NCBI GenBank assembly: GCA_964020085.1
Contig: OZ026596.1
Coordinates: forward strand, 11,035,939 to 11,099,938
Length of the DNA stretch: 64,000 nucleotides
Direction of reading: 5' to 3'
Source of the DNA: Micromussa lordhowensis
Lineage: Eukaryota; Cnidaria; Anthozoa; Scleractinia; Lobophylliidae
The notes under the pieces are model-generated. The model made no database searches, was not told the origin of the DNA, and saw only the letters and a program-made list of their open reading frames with translations. Positions 12,001 to 22,188 of this stretch are shown here, in pieces. The first letter of the stretch is position 1, and each line of letters opens with the position of its first letter. A program made the position numbers and the translations under genes.

Positions 12001-13389
12001 CTAATAGACGTCTTCGGCTAACGTGTTTACATCCTTGTTCCCACCCAATTCAGATCACGTGATGATTCATTTGGGAGGATACAATTGTTCTGTTTGCACG
12101 TACCCTCATGCACGCAGTTACGCGTAGCAAATTGCACAATTGTAACCTCCCAAATGAATCATCACGTGATCTGAATTGGGTGGCAACAAGGATGTAAACA
12201 CGTTAGCCGAATACGTCTATTATTCATGCAAACATAATTACAGTATTAATGCAACACTTAAATAGAAAAATCAGTGATTGACATTTCGTGCTATATGGCT
12301 TCATTTGATTAGTATATTCCGTGATTCAACTGTGTTATGCCCTCAGCAATTACAGTTACTATTCTTGGAATGCACAGCAAAACTCAATCAAAAAACGTTT
12401 AGAAGCTGCACGAAAGACGAAACCTAATTGTAGATTTTTCTTTAGTATTGGAAGAACAATCTACTGAAATGGGACCCAAAGGATTACGGGGGAGTCCAGG
12501 AAATTCACGTTTCCCCTGAAGACATCTGGGTACCAGACACACTGTTATACAACAAGTAAGTTATTCTTACATTAAAGAGTCGGTAAAAAAGACCAAGGTA
12601 ATTGATCCCTACACTAGTTATGAAGGCTACCTCCTCAAGCTTCGGCTTCCATCAAATCTCATCAACATTGAAACTTCGAACCTTTACAGATCTACATGCA
12701 CAACTAGAGGTATTCTATATTTAAAAACGAATTTGTTTAAATACTAAAATATCTCTTTGGTGACTGTACATTTCCTTATTTATCGTTAAGTAAATATATA
12801 TGATATTTTTCATCGGACTTGATTGGTTGAGTAAATAATTGACTGACTTATATCATATATATTTTGCAATAATTTGGAGGGGAAGGGATGACTTTTTATT
12901 CGTTAACATTTCAGGCTTAAAATACGTTTCACCAGTCACCAGAAAAGCTATCAGATAAGAAACGAATTGCCAAAGTCCTTTGGACAGCTGCTACAGTTCT
13001 AAAACAGTAGACAGTAAACAGTAGTTCGTTAAATCAATGTTTTCTCGATGACTTCCGAGAGTCATTGAAGGTCTTCTCCAGCTGGATTTCCTATTTGCGC
13101 TGGTCTGTCTGCAAGTGTTAATGCTAATTTAACACGGACTCAAAGTCAGGCGACCGCGGTCTGATTACCTAGGACGTCAGAGAGGTAGCAAGATGCGAGT
13201 GAATCTGACCCAAAGGATTCAAATTGTGAACTCTGATCGCTGGCAGTAGTTGATTCATGACAAACTCAACCCGGCGCTAAAGTACTCGGGTACACGCTAA
13301 AGTAGCCAAATGGAAAGCCTCTATCTAGTTGGAAATTCCAATAATTCCATGTTCTATTTTAGTGCTTTGCTTAGTGCTATCTCCACATT

Positions 13390-13425
<36 letters not shown>

Positions 13426-16400
13426 ACGAGAGTTTGGCTATTGTATTTTATTCGGAGCATATTAAAACGAACGAAGTCAGTACAAAACTGCTAAAGAACA
13501 CAACTTACAGTAAAGTAATAAGATTCGTTTCACCATGCAATTTTCAATAATTTCGATGGCGTTAAAAATGGCGGACGCTGACTAGGGTCCTTTAAGTGAT
13601 GAATTAAAACGCCGGATTAGAAGGCAGGAATTACAGGTCGGTAAATCTTCCCTGTTTAGCTCGGAGGGGAGAGGCACACAAAATAATAGGTCTACTTCGT
13701 GACTTTTCTTGAAAGTTATCGGTCTTTACAAGGTCACTGATCAGTCAAGATCAGATCGTTTTCAGGGCAAGAGTTATGTTCTTGTAGTCGCTATCCTTTA
13801 ATTTAAGACGGGGGTAAACGTGAAGGCTGTTTTGAGGTCGTTTAACACGGCCTTTCTGCCAATATCTCGGTCACTTTTCAAGCGACACTAAATCTCTCAG
13901 CTCATCTCATTAGCCACTGTTTGGCGGTTTTGTGTAAATTTTTGGGTGATTTTTGGGCATTTTCGGAAAGAGATATTTTTTCCCAAAGGATAGGTTAAAT
14001 TGAGGATAATATGAAATGTTGAAGATTGGATGGATTTGGAAAATTGAAATTTGAAGTAAAGAATTAGTAGACGGATACCAAACAGTCTCCTAGCAACCTG
14101 GGGCTCTCTTTTGCGGGGGTCAACTGTCTGGTAGTGTTTCCAACCCATCTTAATCCTAACAATTTCCTTTTTTATATCACTTCAAATTTCACGCCTATTC
14201 ATGTTTACCCCCGCCTTAAATTATTTTCCCACTTAATCAGTATCATAACAAGCGCATACTGACAGAATAGATCATACCGGTCGGTCTAGTTTTTTTTGTA
14301 AGGTTTTATCAACTGAGTTGATAATGTGAATTGGCCACCGTAAATAGATTCGAAAGCTGACGTTTCGAGCGTTAGCTCTTCGTCGGAGCGAATCGAGGAA
14401 TTGTGGGTTGTGTGTGGTTTATATACAAAACGATGGAGTTACGCTATTGGTTGGTGCATGGTAACGTGAAAAACAACAGAATGAATTAGTTGAATGAAAA
14501 GCGTTCGTTGATACCGTGAGGGTTAAGAGTGCCGATTTGAAAAATAAATTTTTGTTCTAGAGTTTTGCGGCTTTTGCGGCTTTACGTAACCGCTAGTGTT
14601 TGATACCATGGTGACAGAAACTGATGTCTCCGTGTCGCATAGGGACTTCATGACCTTCCGTCTTGTCCTAAACAGGGTCTTAAAATAGAGGGTATTGTCC
14701 TACCCAGGGTAGGGTTCTTAGAGTATTTTTTGACCTAAACAGCATGATCAGGATTTCAACCCTCGTCGGTTCCCCTAGACCCAAACTTGGGCCACTTCTT
14801 TATGTAATATATCAAACAGGAAAGACCGCGTTTGGTCACATTTCCAAACACCGAGAAGAGAGTTGAAAATACGACGCGCAGCGGAGTATTTTTGACGAAC
14901 TTCGAGGTGTTTGGACATGCGGTCAGACACAGTCTTGAGTGTTTGATATATCTTCAGTCTCAATCGAAACTAAAAGTAGGGAGCAATTGAGAATTAAAAT
15001 CGTAAAAAGCTATGCTAATTAAGATCAGATACCCAAACACCGTCACGGCCATGATTTCCATTGCTCGAGGCCTTATCCTAAGAGGTGTTTGTAACAAAAA
15101 AATAATCTATCAATTTAGTATGCCTTCCTTTTCTTTGTTTTCGTTACAGCATAGACGAGGAGGAGCGTATAGGAGGTGGTAGGACCACATATACCACAAA
15201 TGTAGCGGTGCAATACGATGGAAGCAACACGTGGTTAAATCCCGCCATGTTTAAGAGCATCTGTAGTGTAGATGTCACAAACTTTCCTTTCGATGACCAG
15301 GAATGCCTACTCAAATTTGGCTCTTGGGCTTTTGACAAATCGAAGATCGATTTAGCTGTGAAAAACGACAGCACCCTCAACAATTACTACATCAAAAATG
15401 GTGAATGGCAACTGCTTGATTTGTCTGTGAAGAGGAACGCGCAGAAATATCAGTGCTGTCCGCACGAGTTTGTGGACATAACAATAAATGTGCATATCAG
15501 ACGGGAATCACTGGATTACATCCTGAAGTTGATTATTCCATGTTCGCTGATCTCTTCCATGATATTTTTAGGGTTTGTTCTTCCACCTGAGTCCGGTGAA
15601 CGCATTGGACTGAGCATCACAGTTCTTTTAGCCATGACGGTGTTCCAACAACTCAGCTCCGAACTCATGCCATCATACGGTTTTCCTCTGCTAGGGCAGT
15701 TCTACTTTGCAATCATGTTAGAAATCGGGGCTTCTCTAGCAGTTACCACGCTCATTTTGAACTTTTACCATCGCAACAGGCGAAGAATGCCCAAGACCAT
15801 GAGAAAAGTGATTCTGCAGTGGCTTGCCCGCTTGTTGTTTCCTTGTCAAAAACCGAAGGATTGGAGCGAAATTCATCGAAGAAGCACAGCTATGCGACGG
15901 AAGTGCAGCGATTTAGAAGCTAAGGCCGATCTTAGCAGCAGCGATGCAGCAGCTTGTGGGGAAGATGTCTTCGAGTGTTCAAAGGACACGAGCCCACCGC
16001 CTGACCCGCACGTGCACACGTGGGTCGTGCAGGAGTCTGGGACCGTACACACGCATTCAACAATCAATGGCACTACTGAGAACCACTCGTTCTGCAATCA
16101 TGCGGTCTCTCCCAAAAATGATCATTGCAACCACAACGGTGGGCTCAAGATGGACTGGCTTAAAAAGCTAAAAAAGAACGGACATTTCCGTAGCAGGAAC
16201 AAAAAAGTCGGTCGCGCTGGAAAGAAGAGACCTTCCACAGCACAACTCTTTAAACAAATGACCATTGATTCATTGCCAATTGGAGGCAATTTGTTGGACT
16301 GGTCTGAAGAGAAGATTAAGAACCAAAAGGAGTGGATAAAGGCAGCGCGTGTTTTGGACAGACTCTTTTTAATCATTTCCATTATTGTTTCCATCGTCAC

Positions 16401-16446
16401 CCTCCTGACAATCTTTCTGCGAGCTCCGAGATTCCGTCTCTACTGA
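9095..16446 (+). CDS. Nicotinic acetylcholine receptor-like (Cys-loop) subunit, alpha-type, gene A
   Basis: Coding exons: 9095-9149, 10356-10492, 11177-11221, 12446-12555 and 15150-16446, all with GT-AG borders and consistent phases, giving 547 aa. Exon 1 is a signal peptide (MWLYVLLVSIFLFF). Exon 3 has the classic 45-nt size ending YAWVNQ, and exon 4 carries loop A (WVPDTLLYNN). The Cys-loop is C154-C168 (13 residues between, with FPFDDQ). Trp175 is the loop B aromatic. The vicinal pair CC218-219 in YQCCPHEF marks an alpha-type subunit. M1 is about 239-260, M2 268-288, M3 297-320 and M4 518-540. M2 keeps Glu at -1', Leu 9' and Glu 20', as in cation-selective channels. Known of the family: pentameric ligand-gated cation channel in the plasma membrane. 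Inferred: acetylcholine as ligand. Oddities: Gly at M2 2', Phe at the loop C Tyr195-equivalent, and a His-rich M3-M4 loop. Confidence 0.93.
10042..10211. repeat. Foldback MITE, AATAGACCATTT terminus family
   Basis: Left taatagaccatttccgatat and right atatgtcggaaatggtatatta are inverted copies. The inner arm ctccgaggcttggg is also mirrored. It lies in intron 1 of receptor gene A. The same terminal motif begins the elements at 39112 and 61062. Confidence 0.75.
11452..11535. repeat. (TTCG/CTCG)n microsatellite
   Basis: Tetranucleotide array of ctcg and ttcg units in intron 3 of receptor gene A. It produces long open frames on both strands that are not genes. Confidence 0.9.
12001..12222. repeat. 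Long near-perfect foldback element
   Basis: Arms 12001-12098 and 12125-12222 are almost exact inverted copies (outer end ctaatagacgtcttcggcta, inner end around acaattgt) separated by about 26 bp. It would fold into a ~98-bp hairpin. It lies in intron 3 of receptor gene A. Confidence 0.85.
14290..14640 (-). mobile_element. Penelope-like element terminal repeat fragment (probable)
   Basis: The segment begins (plus strand) with an AT-rich palindrome atcaactgagttgat and contains a hammerhead-like motif at 14347-14394. Penelope-like retroelements are known to carry hammerhead ribozyme motifs in their terminal repeats. No RT or GIY-YIG coding sequence remains here. It lies in intron 4 of receptor gene A. 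Family assignment is inference. Confidence 0.45.
14347..14394 (-). ncRNA. Hammerhead-ribozyme-like motif, core U4 changed
   Basis: Read on the minus strand: stem I GATTCG/CGAATC plus CT/AG; core CCGACGA (consensus CUGANGA, so U4 is C); stem II GAGC-UAAC-GCUC; then GAAA; then the self-complementary ACGU and cleavage-site C. The short loop-less stem III resembles the dimer-forming type known from Penelope-like elements. The U4 change probably abolishes cleavage. Confidence 0.5.
14775..15005. repeat. Dispersed repeat, copy 1 (partner at 62860-63085)
   Basis: The stretch ccgagaagagagttga...cgacgcg, then aatcgaaactaaaa and taaaatcgta...atgctaattaag, recurs in the same order near 62920-63100. The related minus-strand peptide RRIFNSLLG appears in both. 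It has no recognised coding domain and lies in intron 4 of receptor gene A. Confidence 0.65.
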
Positions 16447-18730
16447 ACTGTAAATGCTCTCCTTTACTATTGCCATTAATGAATCGTCACGCAAGACTTT
16501 TCTCAGCGGAGAAGACTGTTGCGAGACAACCCAACAGCTGTTGGAATGAATCCCTAAACAAAGGGTAACAAAACAGGTCATACGTGATGCATGCAAATCA
16601 ATATGTCAACAGCATCACGATTCCCTGCTTCTGCCCCTACCCCCTCCCTCTCCTGTTCTTTTGTCAACCTCTTCGGGCAAAAATAGCTCTAGTTTTGTAT
16701 TATGATTTATAAAAGCATGCTGGGTGCGGTAGGTCACAGAAAGGGCTTAGGTTTGCTAGTACCTTACGCTTAACCACAAGTTCTTTTTATTTAGTTTTTT
16801 TTATTTTTTTATTTGCGTTTAACTTTAATATGCTAATTACCCATAGAAAAAATTCCGACTTTTTTTGGAAACCAGAATTGCTAAACAAATTCAGTTTTTA
16901 TTAATTACAACTTGAGCTTACTGTATAAACTAGCTTCAAGTTCCTATTGGGTTACTCCGATGTAATATTTGGCCTTAGTTGCTTGGCTTTGTAAATAAAT
17001 ACTTTGGTTTAAGGTGGCTGAAAACAGTTTCCAGCACTTTCCAAGACCCTTAATTTTACTTTTTAGGACATACATTTCGAAAGCGGCATGGCAAAAGCCT
17101 TTTTCTAATTTAATGAGCAATATAACATGAAACTTTTGGCAAAAGTTTTTAAAAAGTTGTGTTCATGGGATTGAGAGCCACCTTAAATTTTCGAAAATTC
17201 AGGGTGGTTATACTGTTGCTATGGTAACATTGTGTCACGAAAATGATAACAACGTCTTCACCAATGATTGGACAGTCTTTTGACACCATGGTTGAAGCAT
17301 CAACTGATAAAGAGTGGTTATAATGACCCATCAAAATCTACGTCTTGGAAAGTTCTGAAAACTGTTTTGAGCCACGACCACCCCACAGGATAGTGAGTCA
17401 GGTTTGCTGCGCTAATTGCTATGCAGTCAATGTTTCTGGCTACCACATGTACCATCACGTTGGTTCTGATAGGAACTGAAAGTTACCCACTGACGAGGCT
17501 AGGACGTTTCTCTGACCGTTACAGCATCATGCAATGTTTTTTTAAATCCTCGTCAAAGAGCCCGAATATTTGCGATTTTCGTCATCCAATCATGTAGTAC
17601 GAGCACTCCGAATGTTACCACGTCAGTTTTGGCATTATATATTTCTTTCACGGTGCGTAGAAACACGTTTGTCAAAAACTTAGTCTATAGTCATTTCCCA
17701 ATCTAAAACGGGTTTCTTTTCTCAAACGTATGTGTAAATAAAATATCAATATTTTCAAATATAATGCTTATACAAATTCAAAACTTATAAAACAATTTCC
17801 TGGATATAATTAAACCACAAGAACAGATGGATACAATAGCGTGCTCACAGCTGGATATTTCAGATTCTGAGACCAACTGTATGTACATTGATCCATGTTG
17901 GCCCAAGACTTTAGTAACCAGATAGTTTACACAGACTCGCACTCAATAGTGTTGTAAACTACGGTAGAGGAGAGATTGGATACTAGTAATTCGGGGCACG
18001 CGAGGTGTGATGGGAAGGAACAACTTCGTATTATCAAAAATTCGCCCTGTGTCTCTCTCTTCACAACCAAAATTCTAACTGAAGGACTGGGTGCTAAGAT
18101 GACGTACACAAATGTACTATATTGGAGTTCAACATTGCATGCCAGAGGTCTCATTCTGACCTTATTCAACGTTTTGACGAATTATAGCCTGAGCAAACAT
18201 TTCTACTGATCTTTTCATTTGAACCAACTAAGGGTGTATGACAAAGGCATGAAACTTATCGGTAAAACACAACCCATGTTCTCCGACCTAATTCCTTAAA
18301 CACAATTTGTCAGCTCAACCAAGGAAGGGGCAAGACTTCTGTTTTAAAAACACCAAAAAAATACTGTCTGTCAGCTCTGCCATAAAGCAAGCAAATTAAG
18401 GTATTATCATCGACTGATTCAAGCATATTTCGATGTTGCACATTTTTCTCATTTTTCCAAAAAAAAAATTTGTTTTAACTCCATGCGCACACATTACTAT
18501 GCATAAAATAATAAGTCGTAGTCTGAAGAGAAGTTGAAAACCGCTTCAACTGGAAAAGAATGATCTGAGCCCGACGCAAACAGAACAACCGTGACAACGC
18601 AGCGAAACTGTACAACGTCATGACTTCCCGGCATACATGTGTTGAAACAATTCATCTTAACCTCTTTTCAATCTTTAATTCAATTTATTAAAACTTATTG
18701 AGTGAAACAGCTCACATTCGATTCTTAAGC
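16447..18730. other. Downstream flank of gene A, no further gene seen
   Basis: Contains the gene A 3' flank, a TTAA-bounded MITE (17009-17186) and related sequence to about 17390. The rest shows only short unsupported open frames. Confidence 0.45.
17009..17186. repeat. Small TTAA-bounded MITE
   Basis: The ends are ttaaggtggct and its exact inverted copy agccaccttaa, 178 bp apart. TTAA at both ends is the target preference of piggyBac-type transposons. A larger relative with ttaaggtggttcgaaatag ends lies at 34648-35506. Confidence 0.6.
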
Positions 18731-18859
18731 TTTTTACTGATTGTTCCTACTGTACCGTCTGAAACTGACTGGAGATGGCCCAACGATATGTTACTTTCTT
18801 TCTCAATGTTTTCCTTTTTGATTGAGACAATGTTCGCAAATCGATGAAAAAGCAATCGA
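18730..18859 (+). pseudogene. Duplicated 5' leader of the third receptor copy
   Basis: Matches the sequence just upstream of gene A exon 1: taccgtctgaaactga and the block gatgaaaaagcaatcgaa correspond to taccgtctgggactga and gtgaaaaagcgatcgaa near 8970-9065. It ends where the LINE fragment begins. Confidence 0.6.
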
Positions 18860-19490
18860 AAGAACTTCCTTCGGGAGTTAGTTCACCGAAGAGCAGCCAG
18901 AATAATATATAACTTACCTCACGATACGCCTACTGACGAAGTATACCGACAATCGAACTGGAACACTTTAACCTTTTATTATAAACTTCGATTAATTAAA
19001 TTATTTCATAGCGTTTTCATAGGTGAAGCACCTGCGGCTCTTTCATATTTGACAAATAAACCTCGCACTGTATACCACCTCAGAAGGAGTAATAACGTTA
19101 TCGTCCCTCGTTTTAATTCAAAATTTCTTAAAAACTCAATAAGCTATAGAGGCGCTATTCTTTGGAACGCTGTCTCGAGCCACTATACGGGCCAGTTTAC
19201 TGAGTTTTATCGTAAAGTGAAGAAGGACATTTATTTTAAGGAACTTGATTTTAGCGCACAGTCGGCCCAGTCATTGCCAAGGCACTACCTAGATTTTAAA
19301 TGCTTTTAAATATTTAACATTTTATGCCTGTATTTTACATTTTATGCTTGTGTTTTACATTTTATTCTGTAAGTAATGTTATCACTATTTCAATTTAGTT
19401 TCATATTGTAATTATTTCCACACGACCCCACAAGCTCTAAGCTTTAAACCCTATCGTGTTTAAATAAAGGATATGATGATGATGATGATG
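18860..19490 (+). mobile_element. CR1/L2-like LINE, 5'-truncated 3' end
   Basis: The C-terminal end of a LINE reverse transcriptase is open in one frame from about 18868 to 19309: ELVHRRAARIIYNLP, then SNWNTL..YYKLRLIKL, then the typical closing block FLKNSISYRGAILWN. A short 3' UTR with AATAAA-like AAATAAAGG and a (gat)n tail follow, as in CR1/L2-type elements. Everything 5' of the last RT portion is missing, the usual outcome of target-primed insertion. It interrupts the 5' leader of the duplicated receptor copy. Confidence 0.8.
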
Positions 19491-19501
19491 AGCAGAGTAG
19501 A

Positions 19502-21151
19502 ATGAGATTAAATGTGATACTGTTTTTCGTTGGCCTCGTACATTCCACAGGTGCGTGGTATATCCATTTTGTTTTACTTGTAATCATTTGTGACAAGGTT
19601 TGATATTGTATGTTATTTTTGTCCCTGCTACGCCATGCAATCAAGAGAATACCCGCAGTGGTTCAGAGCACAAACGCTTGAAACCTCAGCCTAGCTGTCA
19701 AAGGAACTGTTTTTGATAAATTGGTAGCTAGGGATTTAGCCAAGAAAACAACCGACCGAGTTTCTTAGTCGACTCTGCAAATAGTGCAACACAGCTGTCT
19801 ATTTTCCCATGCAAGAGAGTGGTTGAACTTCCAGCGATAAGCGATGTAGTTCATAACTTTGAGATCAGTTTGCGATGTACTTTTTTGGGAATCACTGAAC
19901 CTGCTTCGGCAACTTCTTCTTAAACTCTCCCGTATCGCTCTTTCCAAACTCCGTTACCAGCTGTTGGCTTGGTCGCCCCCTGTTTCCGCTCGGTGATTGC
20001 TGTACAACACATCAGTGGTATTAAAAATATAAACCTCTTTCCAGTTGACTAAGGCTTCTAAATAGTCAGTGACAATATTTATAAACATTTTTATCATGTA
20101 AACGATAGGAAAACCAACCAAACAGACAATCTGAATCATGTTTGTATATGCAAGTCTTACCATTGTACCATGTCTTGGAAACTTAAACCCGTCAATGAAA
20201 AAATGTCGTGGAACGAGATTGGTGTAAGAAATGACAAGAGTACAGTGAAGTTAGGGACGATGTCAGTCTTATTGTTAACCATTCAAGAGTGCAGAGCTGT
20301 AACGGCGCTTTGGAAAGTCAAATGTTACTGGACGGCGTGTTTTCCAAGCCACTTTTTGCATGTAGGAATTGAATAAAGAGAGACTGCTTGAATGTTATAT
20401 AAGCAGATTCGCAGAAGATTTTCGAGATTTTAGTTGAAAAGGCTGCTACGTTCTCTGTCATCTCTTTGTTTGCTAGTAAAAGGTGCACTGGCCGGAGATG
20501 AACGAGACCAGACTACACAAGGAGCTTTTCAAAGAGTACAACACACGCACGCACACCCCAGACTACCCGGGAGAGGTCCAGTGACGGTCACCTTTGATTT
20601 TCAACTCCTAGACATTCTTGATGTGGGGAGATTTTACAAACGTAAAATTGACGTTAAAATTGCACAATTAAAAGGATTCGACTACAGATTGTTGTGGGCA
20701 TGTTGCAGCTTATAAGTCCGGTTCTCCACTCTGCTGACACAGTTAGTAATGTTTACTTAGGGTTTTAGGGATTTATGGAAAAGGAGAACGTAGTCGTCTG
20801 AGCAAGTAGCCAAGAAGAACCGTGTGTTGCTTGTACGAGCGAGATACTACTAAGAAAACCAAGACAGGAAAAAGCCGATACAGGTGTTTCAGCGCCATTG
20901 CGCACAGTGTTGAAAGAATGGACACATGTCGAAATTTTTACTATTAAGGTTGTACATTGTTCTTCAAGCCGAGGAGAGTTTTCATTCATTTAAGAGGAAA
21001 ATGAAGTACTATCAGCTCTTTTGAATGCCCGCTGAAAATACTCGAGAAGCCCTAGTTCTTGCTGTATCTGGTCCTACAGCACACGTTCTTGTTTTCTAAT
21101 CAACAGAGTGCGAGAAGTCAGTGCATCACCACATACGCTTGGGTGAATCAG
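19502..21151 (+). pseudogene. Partial third nicotinic receptor-like copy, exons 1-3 only
   Basis: Exon 1-like 19502-19550 (MRLNVILFFVGLVHST, phase 1, donor GTGCGT), exon 2-like 20483-20625 and exon 3-like 21107-21151 (45 nt, ending TTYAWVNQ, intact sites) match gene A in order and orientation. Exon 2 has a 4-bp insertion near its start and a 2-bp insertion farther on, so about twenty codons are read out of frame before frame is regained at HPRLP and VTVTFDFQL. Its donor, GTGAGA in gene A, is GGGAGA here and cannot work as a standard site. Exons 4 and 5, with the Cys-loop and membrane segments, are absent before RFC5 begins. Interpretation: a decayed, truncated tandem duplicate of gene A. Confidence 0.88.
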
Positions 21152-22188
21152 GTGCGTCAATTGAATTTTATCACAGTTTATTAACGTTTCTCTTCGGTTT
21201 CAAGCGAGTGAACGGAGTGGTTTTGCCGGACGGTCAGCGCGCTAGACGGATGGGACGCACTGGGACCTAACGCCAGCCGCCCGCAGTCACTGTATTCAGT
21301 GGTTTCTCCGGAAAGAACACAAGAACAACATGCCTCTATCCAATCAAGTGCATCATTGTGGTTATTAGCAAGATAACTTTTAGGAAACCCTGACAAGAAA
21401 GATGGCGGCAATACTCTCAGTCGTTTCATGCTAAGGTCGTTTCGGCCACCGCTGGCCCGTGTGTGGAACTTAGAACTATTCAGTTTTCAGGTTTTGTTAG
21501 AGTTTAGACTGGTTCTTAACAAAATCAAGTCAAACTTGGGGCTTAATGAAGGCCCACATTTAAATATTACAAGCGGTACACCAGACTTTTTTGTGGAGTG
21601 TTGTTTGGCTGAGGACAAATAACATACCAGTAATGAGGGGCATTTGGGGTGTGATGGAAAGAGGCAAGGGTATAATGACGTCGTTTGCCTTGTCATTGTC
21701 CATTTCCATTTATCGTCGAGTTTCTCGACGAATTTAACGAATATGAACGAAGCGATTGGGGTGACACGCGAACTAACATAATTGAATGAACACGCTTATT
21801 GCAAAATATTTTTTAAACCTACATGTATGTGCACACCTTTCCTATTGGGATTAATATAACTTAAGGTCAAAACGCGCCAATAAATCGTTTATCGTAGTTT
21901 AAGGCATAAACGTATTACACATGTAACTTTTGACAGTTTGAAGTTTACAGGTTGAATAACTAAGCATATACGTCCCGTCACTAAGCGAGTATACGACTTC
22001 TATTTAACGCAGTAGGAAGCGTCATTGTTAGATGTTGTACAATACTACAATACAACTGATCCTAAAACTTTGCAAAAGTGTACATGTAGATCATTGTACA
22101 AGAATGTCAAAATCTCCGTACATTATTTACACAATTGTAAAGATTTTTGCAGTATTAGGAACTCCGAAGGAAGGCGTAAGAGCGTTTT
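21152..22188. other. Gap between receptor pseudogene and RFC5 3' end
   Basis: No supported gene. Short open frames overlap on both strands (21428-21696). Peptide fragments such as FPSHPKCPSLLV are similar to ones around 17960-18060, suggesting an old dispersed repeat. The RFC5 3' UTR must lie in the right part, but I see no AATAAA on the minus strand. Confidence 0.4.
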
